DNA from: Paragyromitra xinjiangensis
Taxonomy: Eukaryota; Ascomycota; Pezizomycetes; Pezizales; Discinaceae
NCBI GenBank assembly: GCA_038503065.1
Contig: JBCAMK010000001.1
Span: 1,178,001-1,242,000 of the forward strand
DNA length: 64,000 nt
Direction: 5' to 3'
In this document: positions 45,431 through 57,973 of the stretch, piece after piece
How the letters are laid out: every line of letters starts with the position of its first letter
Position numbering within the stretch: the first letter of the stretch is position 1
Position numbers and translations under genes: made by a program
The notes under the pieces: model-generated
Seen by the model: the letters and a program-made list of their open reading frames with translations, nothing else
What the model was told of the DNA's origin: nothing
Databases searched by the model: none

Positions 45431-47651
45431 TCATTTCCCAAGTTCTGTCGGTGCCCATTTAGATTTCGCCCTAATCCTAGCCCCGAAAAAGAAAAAAGAA
45501 ATGGGGATTGGAATCATGGCAACCGCAATGAAGCCAAGCAACGAACCGGCCCAGTTGACGCCAAGATTGCGGAACATCTGGCGAGCAAATAGCGGGAACC
45601 CAGCAGCGAATGCAGAACGAAGAAAGGTATTTGCTGCGATGGCTGATGCTGCACTGTTTTTGGCTTTTGTTAGATTAAGCAAATTCTGTGAAGGGGGATA
45701 GAACACATACAACATGAGGTAGGCATCAATGAGGTAGTTAAGGGACTGAAGGAATATAGTAATAAGACCTATTCCGATTGGGATACCTGCCAGAGTGGGG
45801 ACAATCCAGTGAACATTTGGATAATTTCCACTTAATCATAGGGTTAGCTATTGTTAAATCTTTAATCAAGCTTTTGCCGCAAAAAGAAACTAGGAACACA
45901 CCTCCAAGAAAACCAAAATAGCCCAATCGGAAACACGATACTACCGATGATTGCCGGTACCAGACGATCTTCCGGGATTGGAACGTTGTTATTTGCCTTC
46001 ATCCTCCTATTTGTCCAAGGTTGGAAGGCAATCACTAGGAGTCCACCAAGTAGCATCCCAACCACCATCCCAAGGTATGGTAGAGCTGCCACACCCAGGG
46101 TATACCCACGAACCTCTCCAAATACGATCGGGTATGCAGTCAAGAAGATATATAGAATGCCGCTGTTTATTTCATTAGTACTAGTGTGGCCAATCAGGGA
46201 GTAAGGAGTAATACTAGATAAAAGCTGTGTATAAGCTAAGCAAAAAAATGATAGGTTCAGTAAAAAGAAGTTTTAATGGACGACCAAAGTTCTTTTCGAT
46301 TAGTTCTTTGATATCAACCTCTATTTCCTCTTGTTTTGCATGGATACCCCAGTTCTTTGTCAGGCGTCGAAGATGAGAAGCTTTAGCCACAAGAATCATT
46401 GGAGGATACGTTTCCTCAAGAAAAAGTATGTTAAGAACAAGTGCAAGAAAGCCCCTGTGATTGCTGTTAGCTTGTGTGGGTAGGAGACGTAAGAAGCAAG
46501 AAGAATTACATGAAAGCTGTAATATATTCGGTCCATCTCCACCCGAGGTAGCTCTCAGTGATAAACCCTCCTGCAATAGGTGCAATCAAAGGCCCAGAAA
46601 AGACTGCCATGGAGAACACCGCAATAGCAGAACCTCTTGTTTCCTGTGTAAATATGTCGGCAAAAACGGCGCCGACAACTGCCAAAGGGCATGACGCGAA
46701 GAATCCACCCCAAAACCGACATATCAAGACGGTTTGGATATCTTTTGCTACGGCAACGGCAATTTGGAATATCGAGAAACCAAAAATTCCGATTAGCAGC
46801 GGCAAGCGTCGACCTTTAAGTTCTGAGAACGGTGCCCAAACTAAGGGTCCGCTAGCAAAACCAAGAACCTAGAAAGAATCGTCAAGACAGTTTCCAATCA
46901 GTCTTCAGGGCTGGAGACGTACATAGAGTGATAGCCCTAGAATAGAGGCCTCAACACTGATTCCAAAGTATACTATAAAAGCAGACAATAAAATGTTAGT
47001 ATCGCTAACATCCACCTTTACCCTCTAATAACACAATCTACCAGAAAATTTTACCAGATATAGCTCCCGTAGCTGATGAAAACACACTACTTCCCCAAGC
47101 CGAAACTAGAGTAGTATAACCTAGAACTGCACCAGTAACAAGTCTATACAAAACAGTTCGGTCTTTTAGTATGCCCCGGCCCCGGAAAGAATTTATATTG
47201 AAGCTTGGTGTCCTTACTTTTTTTTCAAAGGCCAGTTCTGGCCATGCATCGGGTCACTATGGCCTTCAAAGTCCACAACATATTGATCTCTATGTGGAAG
47301 TAGTGGTGGGTATTCTTTCCCTGCCCCGAAAGGTGGTAGTTCATCTTTCGAAACATATTTGTTGACCGTGCGTCCCACGGTGTTGCTATAAATCGATAGG
47401 TGTGTTCGTTGTCTCTCTAGTTCAATTTGATTTGGCGGGTCAATATCGTTAGAGATAATATCACGGTGAGTATATCGCCTGCTCAATTCTATTGAGCTAT
47501 CGTCATTCGAGCCCGAATAGCTGGCGGGATATGGGGGTGTTCCATCTGGGGAGCTGAGTTGGCGAGAGGCTTGTCTTTCCGCTTTTTCAATATCTTGTGA
47601 AACATCACTGGGCCCCAACATCGTCATTCGCCTTGGAATTTCTCCCGACAC
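45431..47651 (-). CDS. MFS transporter, DHA1 multidrug/polyamine-type
   Basis: Seven exons (47218-47651, 47055-47162, 46923-46972, 46510-46868, 46215-46454, 45902-46162, 45431-45830) encode about 616 residues. A hydrophilic N-terminus ends in [18 protein letters not shown], the usual approach to the first membrane segment of this subfamily. Twelve membrane segments can be followed. They include motif A-like [42 protein letters not shown], and motif C-like [21 protein letters not shown]. It would be a proton-coupled exporter in the plasma membrane for small toxic compounds. At the first exon junction an A8 run (47218-47225) leaves the frame one base too long; seven As would join cleanly to exon 2. 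That is either a sequencing artefact or a fresh null mutation, since the rest is clean. No biosynthetic gene adjoins it. Confidence 0.88.
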
Positions 47652-50600
47652 CTGAACGAGAAGTAATGGAAATTTGGAGAGGTCAATCGCAATAGCGAAA
47701 GGAACTGAGAGAAAGATAAAGAAAATGCATTAGAATACATAGCAACATGAAATAATGAGAAAACCCTTGCCGATATCCGAAACCAAAATCCAGCGCTAGA
47801 CCGGATGGTAAAACCCCCGGGTGGGTTTTTTTTTGTTTTTAGGATAGTTGATGAGAAGTGGAGCCAAAAGCGCAGAATCGTATTAGATTCAGGGTTCACG
47901 GGACTAAACAAGGGCCAAAACCTGTCTGCCTTTCTGGAAACAGAGGGGTGTTTTCATAGACACGGGATTCGGCACCGAAATTACTGCGCCGAGGTTCTGT
48001 CACTTAGGATGTGACGTAAAAATTGTTAATATTGTACAGTTTGGGCTAATTCTTTGCTGTTGTTTGCTCAGTAAGCAATAATTGTGGTGGCAACACGGAA
48101 AAAATCGTAAGCGGGGGGCTACAGCGCGTACATAAAATCCTTATCTCACGATTTTATCGGATCATACGTCCACCTACATGTAGTATTAAGATTGGGATGC
48201 CATTTTTCTGAAGTATTGTCTGCATGCGGTTGCACCTTGCCAAAGAAACCTTGATGTAAAGAATACTTTAGCATAACGAACGGTTTCCGATCATCAGATC
48301 TGTGCTTCCCATCAGAACCTGGCTGTTTATAATGGTTTGCTGATGGATGAAATCAACTGGACTATGCGTTTCTTGAGACAAGGTGCAGCTCAAAAAACCA
48401 CAATCAAAAATGCTTTTACCGCGGCCCATCGGTAATTGATGTCGGCTCCTAATGAGCCGCTTGCGTCATCCCTTTCCGGGCTCCAAGAACGCACTGATCC
48501 CCCGCTTGAGATCCGAGCCAATTTCGTATGTGGTATCCTGGTATATGCGCTCTGCACTGATCATGAAAGCACTGATATATAACAAAGTATTGGGACAATT
48601 ATAGCGCTATAATCTCTCTTTATTGTTCTTCAGCGTATGTAGTTCACTCGTACTTTACTTTACGTTGTTGTTTAAGCATTTTGTAATCCGTGATAGTCCA
48701 GGAGGTTCGTTGTTATATAGATATTTGCCCTCCAGATCAGCTGAAACCAATCCTTGTTTTCCGTTGCCCATCTTTTTCATAGCTTCCCCTTAGCGGCCGC
48801 GTACACAACCTCATTAGTGTTTCCGAAATGCACCAATCGTCAAACTAGCGTGCGAAGCTTGATCTTGTGCCGCCGGTTAGTGTTGATCAGCAGCCGGAGT
48901 TTGCGGGTCGGTCATAGGAGTAACTTCAGCGGGATTTGTTATTATCTCGTGAGCTCGCCATATCATACTCCTATATCCTATTGGAGCTAACTTGGTATTC
49001 TAGATCTCTTAGATACCTCTAGCTCTACTCATCACTTCACCATACATCCAGCCATCCTCGAGTATCGACTACATAGAATAGTAATAAAGTTTACTGTACG
49101 AGTAAAATAAATTCATACCATGTCACTCGACATGGTTTCCAGGTTCGCATCTTTACATTGGTGTTCTTTACACCTTGCCAAGATATATCTACGGCCTAAG
49201 CATCACAAACGACCTCTGGTGTGGTAGGGCCTAGGTTGGTTTACCGAGTACTAGTTCTTTCTAACCACGATAATCACAAGTCTTCTTCATAATAGTAGCG
49301 AGAACTAACGACCGAGAAGGTGCTGCAGCGTTCGAGAATATATGGCGGGTGGTAACCCACATGTATAGCCATCAATCACTGGTGCTCGACCCTGAGAGCA
49401 AATTGTGTGACTTCGAGTTTTAGCCCCAACGTTTTGTGTACTTTGGGCCTCTCCTCCAACCTTCCCAAAAAGATGTGTACTCATAACCCCCACGCATCGC
49501 ACTGAATAATGAGAAGTGGGCCTTAAAGATCTGCACGTATATATCCATCTCACATCCATAAGATTTCCCACCATTCTCCTCAATATTTAGATAGTTTCAG
49601 AAATTTTCAGGGTTATCAAACAAGACATGTCTACGGCTTAAAAAAGTTCGATCCTAGTTTTATTAAGACCCTTACTCCAGTGATCGGGGCTAATGTTGAA
49701 AACAGCATAGGGTCCCTGTTTAGGCAGTTTTGTGCCTCATAGATTTTTCCTATGTTGGCGTAAGCATAATAGAAACCCCATTCTTTACGCCAACGAGTTC
49801 CAATATCACCCGACAAATGTTATGGATCTCGTCTACCTATCCTACGTAGAGATAATGGAGAGGAGCCACCAAACCAGGTCATCGGCCAAAGATAGCCTCT
49901 TGAATAGGGAGCAGCGTCTCTAGTTTTGAGGCAATATCTAGAGTAGGGAAAATACTCTAAACCTACTCAACATCTAATTGGGTCTAACATTAAGGGCTAG
50001 GGTTATGCTTAAATAGTCCCCAACGTTCATGAGGATAAAGGTTATAAAGATCTGACGCGAGTGTAGATCAATATATTTTGCTAAATTTACATATATGTTT
50101 ATATAATTATATATGCTGCGGACATTATTTTATGTGGTCTAGGGAACTCCATGTTATATATCCCCTAGGTGTTTTATGCGATCGATATCTCATCTTATGC
50201 GATTAGTGTTAGGAGAAAATGATACTGGAAGTTAACATACATGTAGTTAACATTAGGAGAGAGTTTATAAGCAAAGCGCTAGCACCTGGGGCGATTAGAA
50301 ACAAGGATTAGAAACACACCATATCACTCGGCAATTCTTAGACCAATATCAAAATACCTATACGTGTAGAGGTGAGGTCGATACCGATTTTGTAGGTGTT
50401 TTCTATATCTACATGTATTTAGCAAACGCCTACAAGGCCTCTACATAAACGAAGAATTTCCTTATGTATGATTTTGAGCCTAGTTATTGTATTTGTTTGT
50501 TTCCCTATTTATAAGCTACCTCAAGACCACATACATGGGGAAATTATTGTATTGATAAAAGTGTGTCTATATGTACCCTATAATGCAACCGGGGCCTGGG

Positions 50601-51550
50601 CGTCTCTGAGGGTTAGACATGATATTACCATCATACTGGGGTTCAGATGGTTCAGATGGTATTCTGGTTAGGCATAAGGAGGTGTCACGAAGCGGAAACC
50701 TCGTTGCACCCTGAACTAGGTGGATCTAGGCTTCAAAATTTTGCTTTTTTCTTTTTGTTGTGGGTGCTCCAACCACATCACCCAAAACCCAACTTTCCAA
50801 AATCCAATATTTACACCATGAAAATATCTTCAATTTGAAAAGCTCCATGTAGGCATTGTGTTTATCATACAGTGAATCACTGTATAGGATTGTTTTCTTA
50901 AAAACTCATCCTATTTAGCTATAATAGATCGTTCTAAAAAAAGTACACGTTTGTCGATTCTGCCACCATACACAGTTTTTATGTACTACTGGCAGTAGGC
51001 TAGTAACTACGCTCCTGCGAGTATGTAACCGGTAAAAGCAACTTGGAATTTGCAAATAAACTAGACTTTTTCTCGCCGTCTAGTTCACCTTACATCCGAC
51101 TGAAGCTTGGGATAACCTTCATTCCTCGGTTTCACGAACTTTAAAAAGAAATTCATCGTCGCCTAAATATTTCATTTCATTCACTCGTATGCCATGGTAT
51201 ATAAACAAAACTCCTCCCTACTCGGTTCGCTCCTTCTGCTGGAGAAACAAATGGAAAAATATAACCTAATTACATATATATACCCTTTCTCCCCTGCTAG
51301 TTCGTCCCCGTATACTTTCATTACGCATGCAAACATTGGGAAGGCTATCGCTTCAAAAAAAGGATACCCAAAACCTCCAACATAAAAGTTAAAAGTAAAA
51401 CTTAGGACAGATATCCCAGGGAAAAAACACCCCTGAAAAATAGGGTATCGTCGTGTAGGGCTCGGAAAAAAAAAACAAAAGGGAAAAAAACCAAACCCAT
51501 TATACTCCAAAAAGATCCCCTAAAACTCCCGACTTTTTTGTTACTTTGGC
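47652..51550. other. Four-kilobase gene-free stretch
   Basis: This should include the promoter and 5' leader of the MFS gene at its left edge and the 3' end of the GPI-protein gene at its right edge. In between I find only short open frames, T runs and AT-rich stretches, with no recognised repeat or gene. Confidence 0.4.
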
Positions 51551-52970
51551 CTAGGTGTTCGCAACGACACCAACGACCACAGCAACGACCACAATGACTT
51601 CAGTCACCTTGCCGACTCTTCTTCCAGCACCACCGTGCAAAACCGGAATGTTGGCTAGGACTGTAGGTAGGGTTTTGGATGTTGCAGGTAGCACGACAGG
51701 GGTGGTTAAAGTCTAATATATCCACGTTAGTCAAGGAAAACTAATGAATAAGCGGCGGCTTAAAGCAAGGAACGCACCTGTCCCGAAAGAACATTACCCG
51801 CAGCGACAGTCACCGCGGGGCAATTGGTAACACCACACTGGTATCCAATTGGACAACACCCGCCTCCAAGAGTACCGCCACACGTTTGCCATCCATTGGC
51901 ACAGCTTGCGAGAGCTGTTGTGATTACTCCACCAGCACCGGTATCTCCATTGCTAATGGTGACGACTCGCTCAGGACAATCAGTGATACCACAATCGCGC
52001 CCAAGCCTACAGCAACCACCATTATATTGTGCAGCACAGGTGTAATAGCCTGTTGGACAAGTATTGCCCGTCACGATTGCGTTGGACAGAGTCGCAGTAG
52101 GCGTGGGGCAATCAGAAACACCACACAAACGCCCAGAAGGACAGCACCCGCCGGCGACGTTGGTGGGGCAAGAATAGAAACCGGCGGAGCAGGTGGATGT
52201 TACTGTTCCGGTGGGAGCGACTGAGGCGTCTGACTGTAGGACACAGCCATTGGCAGAGCAGTCGTAGCCGTCGGTGCAGCAACCACCACCTTGAGAACTT
52301 GCGCAAGCTTTCTTGCCAGTACCGCAGCCGCTGAGATTACCAGTACAACTCTGGCCTGGCGAGTTGATAAGCAGGCTGCATATGTTCATTTTGGAGGGAG
52401 AGGTGACAAACCGCTAGGACAGCATCCGACGTTTCCAAATCCTATATCCGGGATCCTCTCGCAGGTCTCATCTGAGGCGCAACAACTCCCAGGAACACCA
52501 ATGGATGTGCAAGAGTATGTTCCCGTTGCGCACGCGAAATTCTGCCTCTTGCCCAACAAAACACGGATAATGCCGTTATCAGAGACAAAATTCCTGTGAG
52601 GAGCCTTAAAAGCATTCGCCGGAACCTCCGCTGCTGTGCCTTCTGACCTTTTTTCCACGGAAGAATCCCCTCCCAGAAATCCCTGCTGGCTTCGAGCTTC
52701 GTGTTCCCAATCCCAGTAAAACTTTTCGCTAGGATCCTCGGAACTCGTCTTCCGGACGCCTGTGCATTTGGCAGATGATTGGTTGCGCTCAAAGGCGTCA
52801 GCAAATTCCTGCAGCCAGCGCTTCGGCGGACCAGTTCCATCAGGCCAGTATTTTGCCGAAGGGTCGACACCAGCAGGCCATTCGTATGCTGGATTTGCTA
52901 TCGCGAGGCTTACAGACGAGATTGAGAGAAAAAGATATAAGGCGAGAGAGCGGAGTGTCGCCGATCTCAT
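51551..52970 (-). CDS. Cys-rich GPI-anchored surface protein
   Basis: Three exons (52412-52970, 51778-52355, 51551-51712) encode 432 residues. Residues 1-25 form a signal peptide (MRSATLRSLALYLFLSISS). After a variable region there are repeated Cys modules of the form C-x-x-G-x-x-x-C ... GGCC-x-x-G-x-x-CG-x-x-x-C, seen four or five times. The repeat begins GTYSCTSIGVPGSCCASDE and ends WQTCGGTLGGGCCPIGYQCG. A Thr/Ser-containing stretch leads to a hydrophobic tail (VTEVIVVVAVVVGVVANT), a likely GPI attachment signal. The protein probably sits on the wall or plasma membrane, and its function is unknown. The ATG was chosen at the signal peptide; the longer open frame upstream is pyrimidine-rich leader. 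A second gene of the same type lies at 60868-61938. Confidence 0.88.
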
Positions 52971-54054
52971 TGTAAGCTTAACGGATGATATATGGGATGA
53001 TTCCCGGGTAACTTTCTGGGATGTGGTGAATAATCGATGGAAGCAACTACTTGGACAGGTACTTGCTTGGGGATAAAAATAATAATGATAAATTACAAAA
53101 AACAATCGTACGCAAAGGTCGTAATCGTAACTTATCGTAACCGTAATCGTGATCGTGATCTGCAGGAGCGGGAACGAAGCGAGAATGTAAGTTCCGCAGA
53201 GATGAGGAGCGGAGAGGGGGCGCAGAGAAGAAAGATGAAGAGGTGGGGAGGAGGATAGATGAAGAGGAAGATGGAGGAGAAGGAGAAAGAAACCAAAGCT
53301 GCAGGACGGATAATACTCACGAGTTAAGGAAATCCCCTCCGAAGGCAGAAGCAGCGGTTGGGGTGTTGGGCTGCATGCTGCTGCGTTGGTTTGTTGTTGA
53401 TTCTGACGTATTGGCTGCAGCTGTTGCCCAGCAACAGGCGGGCATCCTGGTTGCGACAGCAACAACCCCTCTACTGATACAGAGAAGTACGCAAACCCTA
53501 GCTCTAAGACAGCTAGTCGGCCAATCACTCCTCAGATCCGACTAATCCTAGCAGGCTGGCCAACTGCAATCGAGAACCTCCATGCGTGGGCATTGATTGA
53601 GATTGATAGCGCTGTGCCTCACAGCGAATGTTCTCTTTGCCAGATACCCGAAATCATCGTTCCGGAAAACCCCTGCAATTGGATAGCTGATTTTAGATGC
53701 AGGTACGATGAGTAACCGTGGGTCTGGTAGGACACGTGTTGTGCTTCTCACGGAACGCAGAATGTTAGCTGTCCTGCGCGTATATCAAATGGTCTATTCA
53801 ATTGCCAGTGTCATTACACATAAGATGGGGTAGTGGGGACTCTCCTTCCTCCTGGGGAGTGATTTGGAGGGGTTTGCACACGAGGCTCTATGGGAAGATG
53901 AGAGCGAAGTACCTACGCTGAACGATAAGAAGATTTATGGATTCATTCTCTAAACACAACAACTGTCTTGCCAACAAAACCAAAAGCCAAGTCAAAACCT
54001 CCCCCCCTCTCAAATAGCCGGAATACCGAGAGATACGTGCGGTCGAAATCCCTG
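52971..54054. other. Intergenic region between two minus-strand genes
   Basis: No gene is seen. It contains the 5' leader of the Cys-rich GPI-protein gene, pyrimidine-rich on the coding strand, and the 3' region of the Gly/Ser-rich gene. Confidence 0.4.
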
Positions 54055-54699
54055 TTAACAAGCGAAAAAGCTACACTCCATATACAACCAGAAACAATCA
54101 CTATACCGCTTTCCTGGATATTCCTTCATCAACCCTGCATTCGGATTTCCACCCCCAATTATTGCCCGCCCCTCTTCCTCTTCGACAACCTTCTTTTCAC
54201 CTTTTTCTTCAAAAAATTCCACCACATCCTCCACCACACCTCCAAAAGCACCCCAGAATATCCACACCATAACGACCAACATAGCAATTGTTAACCCTAT
54301 CGGATCATAACTAACGCCCATAGCCGCGGCCGATGTAGTGTTCGTACCGTCTCCAATCGTCTCGTTCCCAACCGTCCCATTCCCGATCGTTCCACCCCCG
54401 ATCGCGCCACTCTCGATTGCCCTGTTTCCAGTTTCTTCGTCATGTCCGTTAGATCCACCCATGTGAGATCCTAGCATATATCCGCCAAGACCACCAAGTG
54501 CTGCTCCACCGATTCCGGAACCCACAGCTGTTCCTACGCCAGAACCTCCAGAAGACGGGGGAGATGGTGGGACGTTTGAAGAACTTCCACCGGAAGGGGG
54601 TTTGGGCTTAGAGGAGCTGCTGCTACTGGAAGAGCTAGAGCCGGAATTAGAATGGCCACCCCCGCTTCGACCACTGCTACCACCACCACGAGGGGACAT
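54055..54699 (-). CDS. Gly/Ser-rich single-pass membrane protein, function unknown
   Basis: A single frame of 214 residues starts at the ATG at 54699. The frame is open further upstream, but that part is hydrophobic leader-like translation without family features. The N-terminus has Gly/Ser runs including ten consecutive Ser, then a Gly-rich patch (GIGGAALGGLGGYMLGSHMG), degenerate GGGTIGNGTVGNETIG repeats, a membrane segment (LTIAMLVVMVWIFWGAFGG) and an acidic tail. Similar glycine-zipper-like proteins occur in many ascomycetes without known function. The last 15-20 residues are doubtful, because a GTATAG donor near the end could start an intron. I do not recognise a family. Confidence 0.6.
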   Translation of the reverse strand: MSPRGGGSSGRSGGGHSNSGSSSSSSSSSSKPKPPSGGSSSNVPPSPPSSGGSGVGTAVGSGIGGAALGGLGGYMLGSHMGGSNGHDEETGNRAIESGAIGGGTIGNGTVGNETIGDGTNTTSAAAMGVSYDPIGLTIAMLVVMVWIFWGAFGGVVEDVVEFFEEKGEKKVVEEEEGRAIIGGGNPNAGLMKEYPGKRYSDCFWLYMECSFFAC

Positions 54700-55567
54700 T
54701 TTTATTGTTGGATGAAGTTGGAGAGGTGAGACTGATGAAAAATTTATTGGTAAGAGGAACAGAAGAAAAGAGAATGCTAACAGTGGATGGTGCGGAAAGC
54801 ACGGTAACTGATTATCTAGGAGTACGAGTTCAAAGAAATTACCTTTAAATGACTGACTATATAGATAGATAGAGCTGAACAGCTCTGTTGAAAAGACGAC
54901 TGAAGGAATTACGTTAACCAAGTGAGAACTCAGTAGCTCAAAACCTAGAAAGCAAAAGTAGAGAAAATACCCGTGAAGACTCGCTTGAATAAGCCAGTTT
55001 GCTGGATCGACTAATGGATTGTACTGAGTAGCTTGTTGCATTAGCGCAATAGCACATGGTACGCCCTTAAAATTCCTACTGGGGACTCGTCTAAAATATT
55101 TCGATCAGCCTGGGATGAGATGATAGACTGCTAGGTCTATAAAATTGTCATATGATATGGGAGACCTAGCATAAGGATATTTCAGGAACACGTAATGGGA
55201 GTCTTTGACCTAATAATCTTCCTTTCTGATGGCTACAATGACATGAAGATTATGAGTTCCGAGAAAATTGCTACAGGATAGAATATGATTACTCTGGCCA
55301 TGAGATAATGTGCTGGGTCAGACGTCTACATAAGCGAGTGATAATTGGTGATCAAAACACTAACGCTTAATATATTCAAGTATATGTTTCAAACAAAAAT
55401 ACCCACCACTAGACAGACCATGTATGTTTGCCCCAAGACAAGCACTACCCGCTTTGGATGCAAGCATATTAAATCCCGGAACCCCTAACAGAAGACAATT
55501 TGACTACGTAAGTTTTCTAACAGCTTAAGTCTTGTACGTTGGCTAGCCTAAGCCATTATTCTCCGAT
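54700..55567. other. Intergenic region, no gene seen
   Basis: This holds the upstream region of the Gly/Ser-rich gene and the 3' end of the DUF7918 gene. Both genes run leftward. No repeat or RNA gene is recognised. Confidence 0.4.
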
Positions 55568-56828
55568 TCAACCGTCAGTTAGATCTATCACCACCTTTTC
55601 AGCATCCCTCCGTGTCCGCTTGTTTCTTCGGGTTCCATCATCGCCCATTGCGTGCCGTTCCTGCTTGATTTTTCGCCCAGACTTTATTGACTCCAGCTTC
55701 TATGCAAAGTGAAAAAGATTAGATATCAATCCAGTTGTGGATGCAGCACTTAAGAGTAATTCAAAGGATAGATACCCGGTATTTAAGAAGTTCCTTTATC
55801 ATGTCCTCTTTCGAAAGTTCCTTTACCCGTTCCAGTTCGTCTTGGGTAACCTCAGGCGAAGCTGTTCGACTTGGGGAAGGTGATGGGAGAGGCGTAGATG
55901 GTATAAATCCCATATTTTGCAAAGCGCCTGTGATCAAGAAGAGATATCAATTACATATCGCGAAATTTTTCAGGGGATTCTCGGTGTAACAAAGTTTGAT
56001 CGTCCTAAAGTAGCCAGGTGGCGGAATAGTCTAAATCCAAAGTAGCAGATGAACAAACCACGTGATCGGTATTGTATGGCCAAGATACAATACGGATTAT
56101 CAAAGCCGTCTATGGGATTTGAATGGGAGCCTTTGTATTCGATTTGCTTCTCTTGCTCAGTAGCAACACGATGACTGATACCACGTCCCTTAATATCCTT
56201 TTCAAACACAGGCTGTAGTGGTTTTTCGGTAGTATGCTCTCGATCCTTTGCCCATGATTTCCAGTAGGGTTTGGAGTGTGGATGAGGGTCTAACAGGGAG
56301 TGGATTATCCTCGGAGGGCGATCACTAGCTGGATGGCAGCGAATGACGACAACTTCGATCATCCCAAGATTTGATAGCACTCGGAAATCCTTTTCACAAT
56401 CTGCCATGCTCTCATCCACTAAGGAATGCAGTTAGCTATGAACCATCATTGAGTGCTTTGTGTCTCAATAGGCATGGTTACTCACCTACAGGAAGCTTAT
56501 CAAATCTCCAAGCTTTCTCGAATGAAGTGTTATGATCTCTTTTGTTGGTCTCCACTTTGCAATGGAAGTTCGTTTTCTTGAGGAAACCCTCGGGTGATAA
56601 CCTTCTCCACACAGCTCCAGTTTGATACACCCCATCTATGTATACGAAAAGAGTTAAGTCTGAGTGTATCCATGTTGTGGTGGCCGCATCTAAGGAAAAC
56701 CGTTTATTTTCCTCGGCAACGACAAATGCAGAAGCGAAGCCATCTTCGGTCTGGATGTCGTACTCTAGGGAGCTGGAATCTTGCCCTTCGATCTTCAATG
56801 AGCAAGTTATACCCCTGGCTGCTGGCAT
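55568..56828 (-). CDS. DUF7918-domain protein
   Basis: Four exons (56486-56828, 56059-56418, 55776-55927, 55568-55699) encode 328 residues with every junction in frame. The N-terminal domain has the pattern of the fungal DUF7918 family: MPAARGITCSLKIEG, FASAFVVAEENKRFSLD, LTLFVYIDGVYQTGA. It is followed by a DFRVLSNLGMIEVVVIRC strand and a Ser/Pro linker. A helical segment (ELERVKELSKEDMIKELLKY) comes next. A basic tail ends in EKVVIDLTDG, resembling the VIDLT ending I associate with this group. These proteins are expanded in many filamentous fungi and have no established function. The basic tail suggests a nuclear location. The third intron (55928-56058) is longer than its neighbours, and part of it is open in the previous frame. 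The gene appears intact. Confidence 0.85.
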
Positions 56829-57479
56829 TTGGAATTTTGTCCTCTCAAGATATAGCGGAATGTCCGCCAGGCGAAAACCTGAACCGTTTGCTAACGGCTT
56901 TGGCTAGGCAACGCGTAGGACGTGATGAAGTTCACTTAAGTTGCTTGGCAGATAGCACGACTTTCGCTGACTAATTATCTAGAGCCTCAGTATCCGCCTT
57001 TAGCCACTGCGGTGCCTCGACTCTTAGCTAAGCTTCTTAGGGTACCAAATCTGGGCCTTCCGAATGATATCATTGGGACGAGTGATGATACATGATAGCC
57101 ACTTAGCTGCAAATTCTGCCCAAAAGAGATAACCTGGCCGGAGGAGCGCATTCAAACTCCTCGCAGTGAACGATTCGTATCCATGTATGTTATCTTGAGT
57201 TCTACAAATTGTAGGTGACGGTGACAGCGATACCGCGCCCTATGAGATATCTCTGGGCGCGTCGATATCAAAAGTTTTTTATTATGTTTCTGGCTTGGGT
57301 TGTGACTAGGCGGTGCGCTTTATGCTCAGCCTGAGATGTTTTTGCTTGGCAGGTGCTACGAACTAGCCATAAGCTTTCGGCACCGCCTTCAATCGTCCAG
57401 ACTACCCCTTTGATTGGGATACAGCTGAGGGGAGAGGTTCTTGGATTCCCCAAATTATCTAATACCTAGAATAAGGTTA
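56829..57479. other. Intergenic, divergent upstream regions
   Basis: This region separates the DUF7918 gene (minus) from the Gly-rich membrane protein (plus). No gene is seen. An open frame on the minus strand at 57268-57453 has no recognisable content. Confidence 0.4.
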
Positions 57480-57973
57480 ATGAAAATGGCTCCTAATTCT
57501 TCGTCTCCCTCACGCAGCTCTCTGCTGTCAACCTCAAGAATTAGCACAACACACTATATCTTCATCCTTCTCCTTCTCCTTACCCTCATATCTGCAAGAG
57601 GCATCGGCGGCGGCGGCGGCGGCCGAGCTGGTGGGATTGTAGGAGGCGTTAGCGTTGGAAGAGGTGTTAATATCCCGTATGTGCCTAACTCTGATCCTTC
57701 ATTTGGATCACAAGCTGATATAAAGTCGATCATAACAGGTTTACCAAAAATCCGGGCGCAATAGCTAGGACTGTGATCGCCTGTGTGGCATTCGTGATCG
57801 GCTCCGTTGTTGCTATTCTGTGGCGGCGTAAAAGACGGTTAGCAAGGGAACAAGAGGACAAGACAATCGAGATGGAAGATACTATGCCGTATGCACAGCG
57901 AGCTGCGATGGAGGATGCACTGGCGTTGGAAAATCAGTTGAAGGTAGCGAAGAAGAAGAGTAGGTTTTGTTAG
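57480..57973 (+). pseudogene. Small Gly-rich membrane protein with one frameshift
   Basis: From the ATG at 57480 (a second Met is two codons in) the frame encodes a Ser-rich start, a signal-like hydrophobic segment (YIFILLLLLTLISARG), a Gly run and SFGSQADIKSIITG. It then leaves frame at about 57740-57742. The next frame continues sensibly as FTKNPGAIARTVIACVAFVI, with a second hydrophobic segment, WRRKRRLAREQ and an acidic/Lys-rich tail ending at 57973. One additional T in the GGTTTACC run would restore a single protein of about 164 residues. No GT-AG intron fits. The case is either a base error in the sequence or a recent mutation. The layout suggests a single- or double-pass surface protein, and the family is unknown. 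Confidence 0.6.

Noticed and set aside
52971..53528. In-frame extension upstream of the first Cys-rich GPI protein
   Set aside because: It is a pyrimidine-rich leader translating to Leu/Ser/Pro runs, and it would bury the signal peptide. The start at 52970 is preferred.
54700..55041. In-frame extension upstream of the Gly/Ser-rich protein
   Set aside because: It has no family features and precedes a good ATG at 54699. It is probably promoter and leader sequence.
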